NCBI GenBank assembly: GCA_019314425.1
Contig: JAFCZI010000013.1
Coordinates: 1 to 15,478 of the forward strand
From: Deltaproteobacteria bacterium
GTDB lineage: Bacteria; Desulfobacterota; DSM-4660; Desulfatiglandales; Desulfatiglandaceae
Direction of reading: 5' to 3'
DNA: 15,478 nucleotides
This document shows positions 15,140 through 15,478 of the stretch, one piece after another; positions within the stretch are counted from its first letter, which is position 1; each line of letters begins with the position of its first letter. The position numbers and the translations under genes were made by a program. The notes under the pieces are model-generated. The model searched no databases. It was given only the letters and a program-made list of their open reading frames with translations, and was not told the origin of the DNA.

Positions 15140-15478
15140 TTAAAATGGAATTTCATCAATTATACCATTTGGTTGCTTCAAGGGCTTGTTTTCCGCTTTG
15201 CGTCTTTTCCGCTCTTCACGTTTTCGGCTTCGTTCTTTAACAATCTGCTCAACTGATTTCACAACCCCTGGACGGTCCTTTCTAAAACGCTTAAAATAGA
15301 GATCCTCAATAAAATCGGGTAAAGGCAATTTCCATGGCTCTTGTTTATGGTTTGCCAATTTTCCAAATCTTTTTGGATTCATACCAAGTTCACGGGCCAT
15401 TTGAATATGGGCGTCAGAAAGCCGGAATTGTTCCCTTGCATCAATCCAGATTTGATCCTTAACAGGTATTTTCTTTTT
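15140..15478 (-). CDS. Small basic protein of unknown function, 5' end beyond window edge
   Basis: The frame is open from the right edge to the TGA-equivalent stop side at 15140, giving 112 residues in the window. An internal ATG at 15400 would give only 86 residues. I prefer the longer reading because the upstream 26 codons look coding (KKKIPVKDQIWIDAREQ, then FRLSDAHIQ) and run smoothly into MARELGMNPKRFGKL. The N-terminal part has a compact, probably helical domain with the segment ANHKQEPWKLPLPDFIEDLY. The C-terminal third is highly charged (SRKREERKRRKAENKP) and could bind nucleic acid or be disordered. It resembles small conserved hypothetical proteins I have seen in diverse bacteria, but I cannot name a function. 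No membrane segment or signal peptide is visible. Confidence 0.65.
   Translation of the reverse strand, partial: KKKIPVKDQIWIDAREQFRLSDAHIQMARELGMNPKRFGKLANHKQEPWKLPLPDFIEDLYFKRFRKDRPGVVKSVEQIVKERSRKREERKRRKAENKPLKQPNGIIDEIPF

Overview
The window looks like a chromosomal segment of an anaerobic, Gram-negative bacterium of the Desulfobacterota (sulfate-reducer type, Desulfobacteraceae-like). I infer this from three things: an LPS-export/KDO operon that ends in rpoN and hpf, a DUF39-type homocysteine biosynthesis protein of the kind found in sulfate reducers and methanogens, and a two-gene activase/2-hydroxyacyl-CoA-dehydratase-like pair typical of strict anaerobes. I see no tRNA, rRNA, CRISPR array, phage gene or intact transposase gene.

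Region 1 (1-5237, all on the minus strand) reads in transcription order kdsA, kdsC, lptC, lptA, lptB, rpoN, hpf (only the first 15 codons of hpf are inside the window). KdsA and KdsC make KDO for the LPS inner core, LptC/LptA/LptB belong to the LPS transport bridge, and RpoN (sigma-54) with the ribosome hibernation factor follows as in many proteobacteria. lptC/lptA and lptA/lptB overlap by 4 bases. Three larger gaps in or next to this cluster (rpoN-hpf, kdsC-kdsA, upstream of kdsA) each hold a short non-coding element bounded by imperfect inverted repeats.

Region 2 (5238-6897) is a 413-base divergent intergenic region, then a single plus-strand gene for a DUF39/HcyBio-family homocysteine biosynthesis protein with a good ribosome-binding site and a candidate sigma-70-like promoter. 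It converges on region 3.

Region 3 (6898-14819, minus strand) is a probable four-gene operon. It begins with a 1029-residue activase with two ASKHA ATPase domains and a DUF2229/HgdB-like C-terminal part. Next comes a 451-residue HgdB-like protein, then an RNase E/G-family endoribonuclease and a membrane M48 metalloprotease with C-terminal TPRs. The 138 bases before the RNase start are open in its frame and look coding, so its N-terminus is uncertain.

Region 4 (14820-15478) is an AT-rich gap containing another inverted-repeat-bounded element with REP/IS200-like ends. It is followed by a small basic protein of unknown function on the minus strand that runs off the right edge.

The best leads for something undescribed are the families of inverted-repeat-bounded intergenic elements, the split activase/dehydratase-like pair with duplicated Fe-S cysteine sites and an extra cysteine cluster, and the possible non-AUG N-terminal extension of the RNase.
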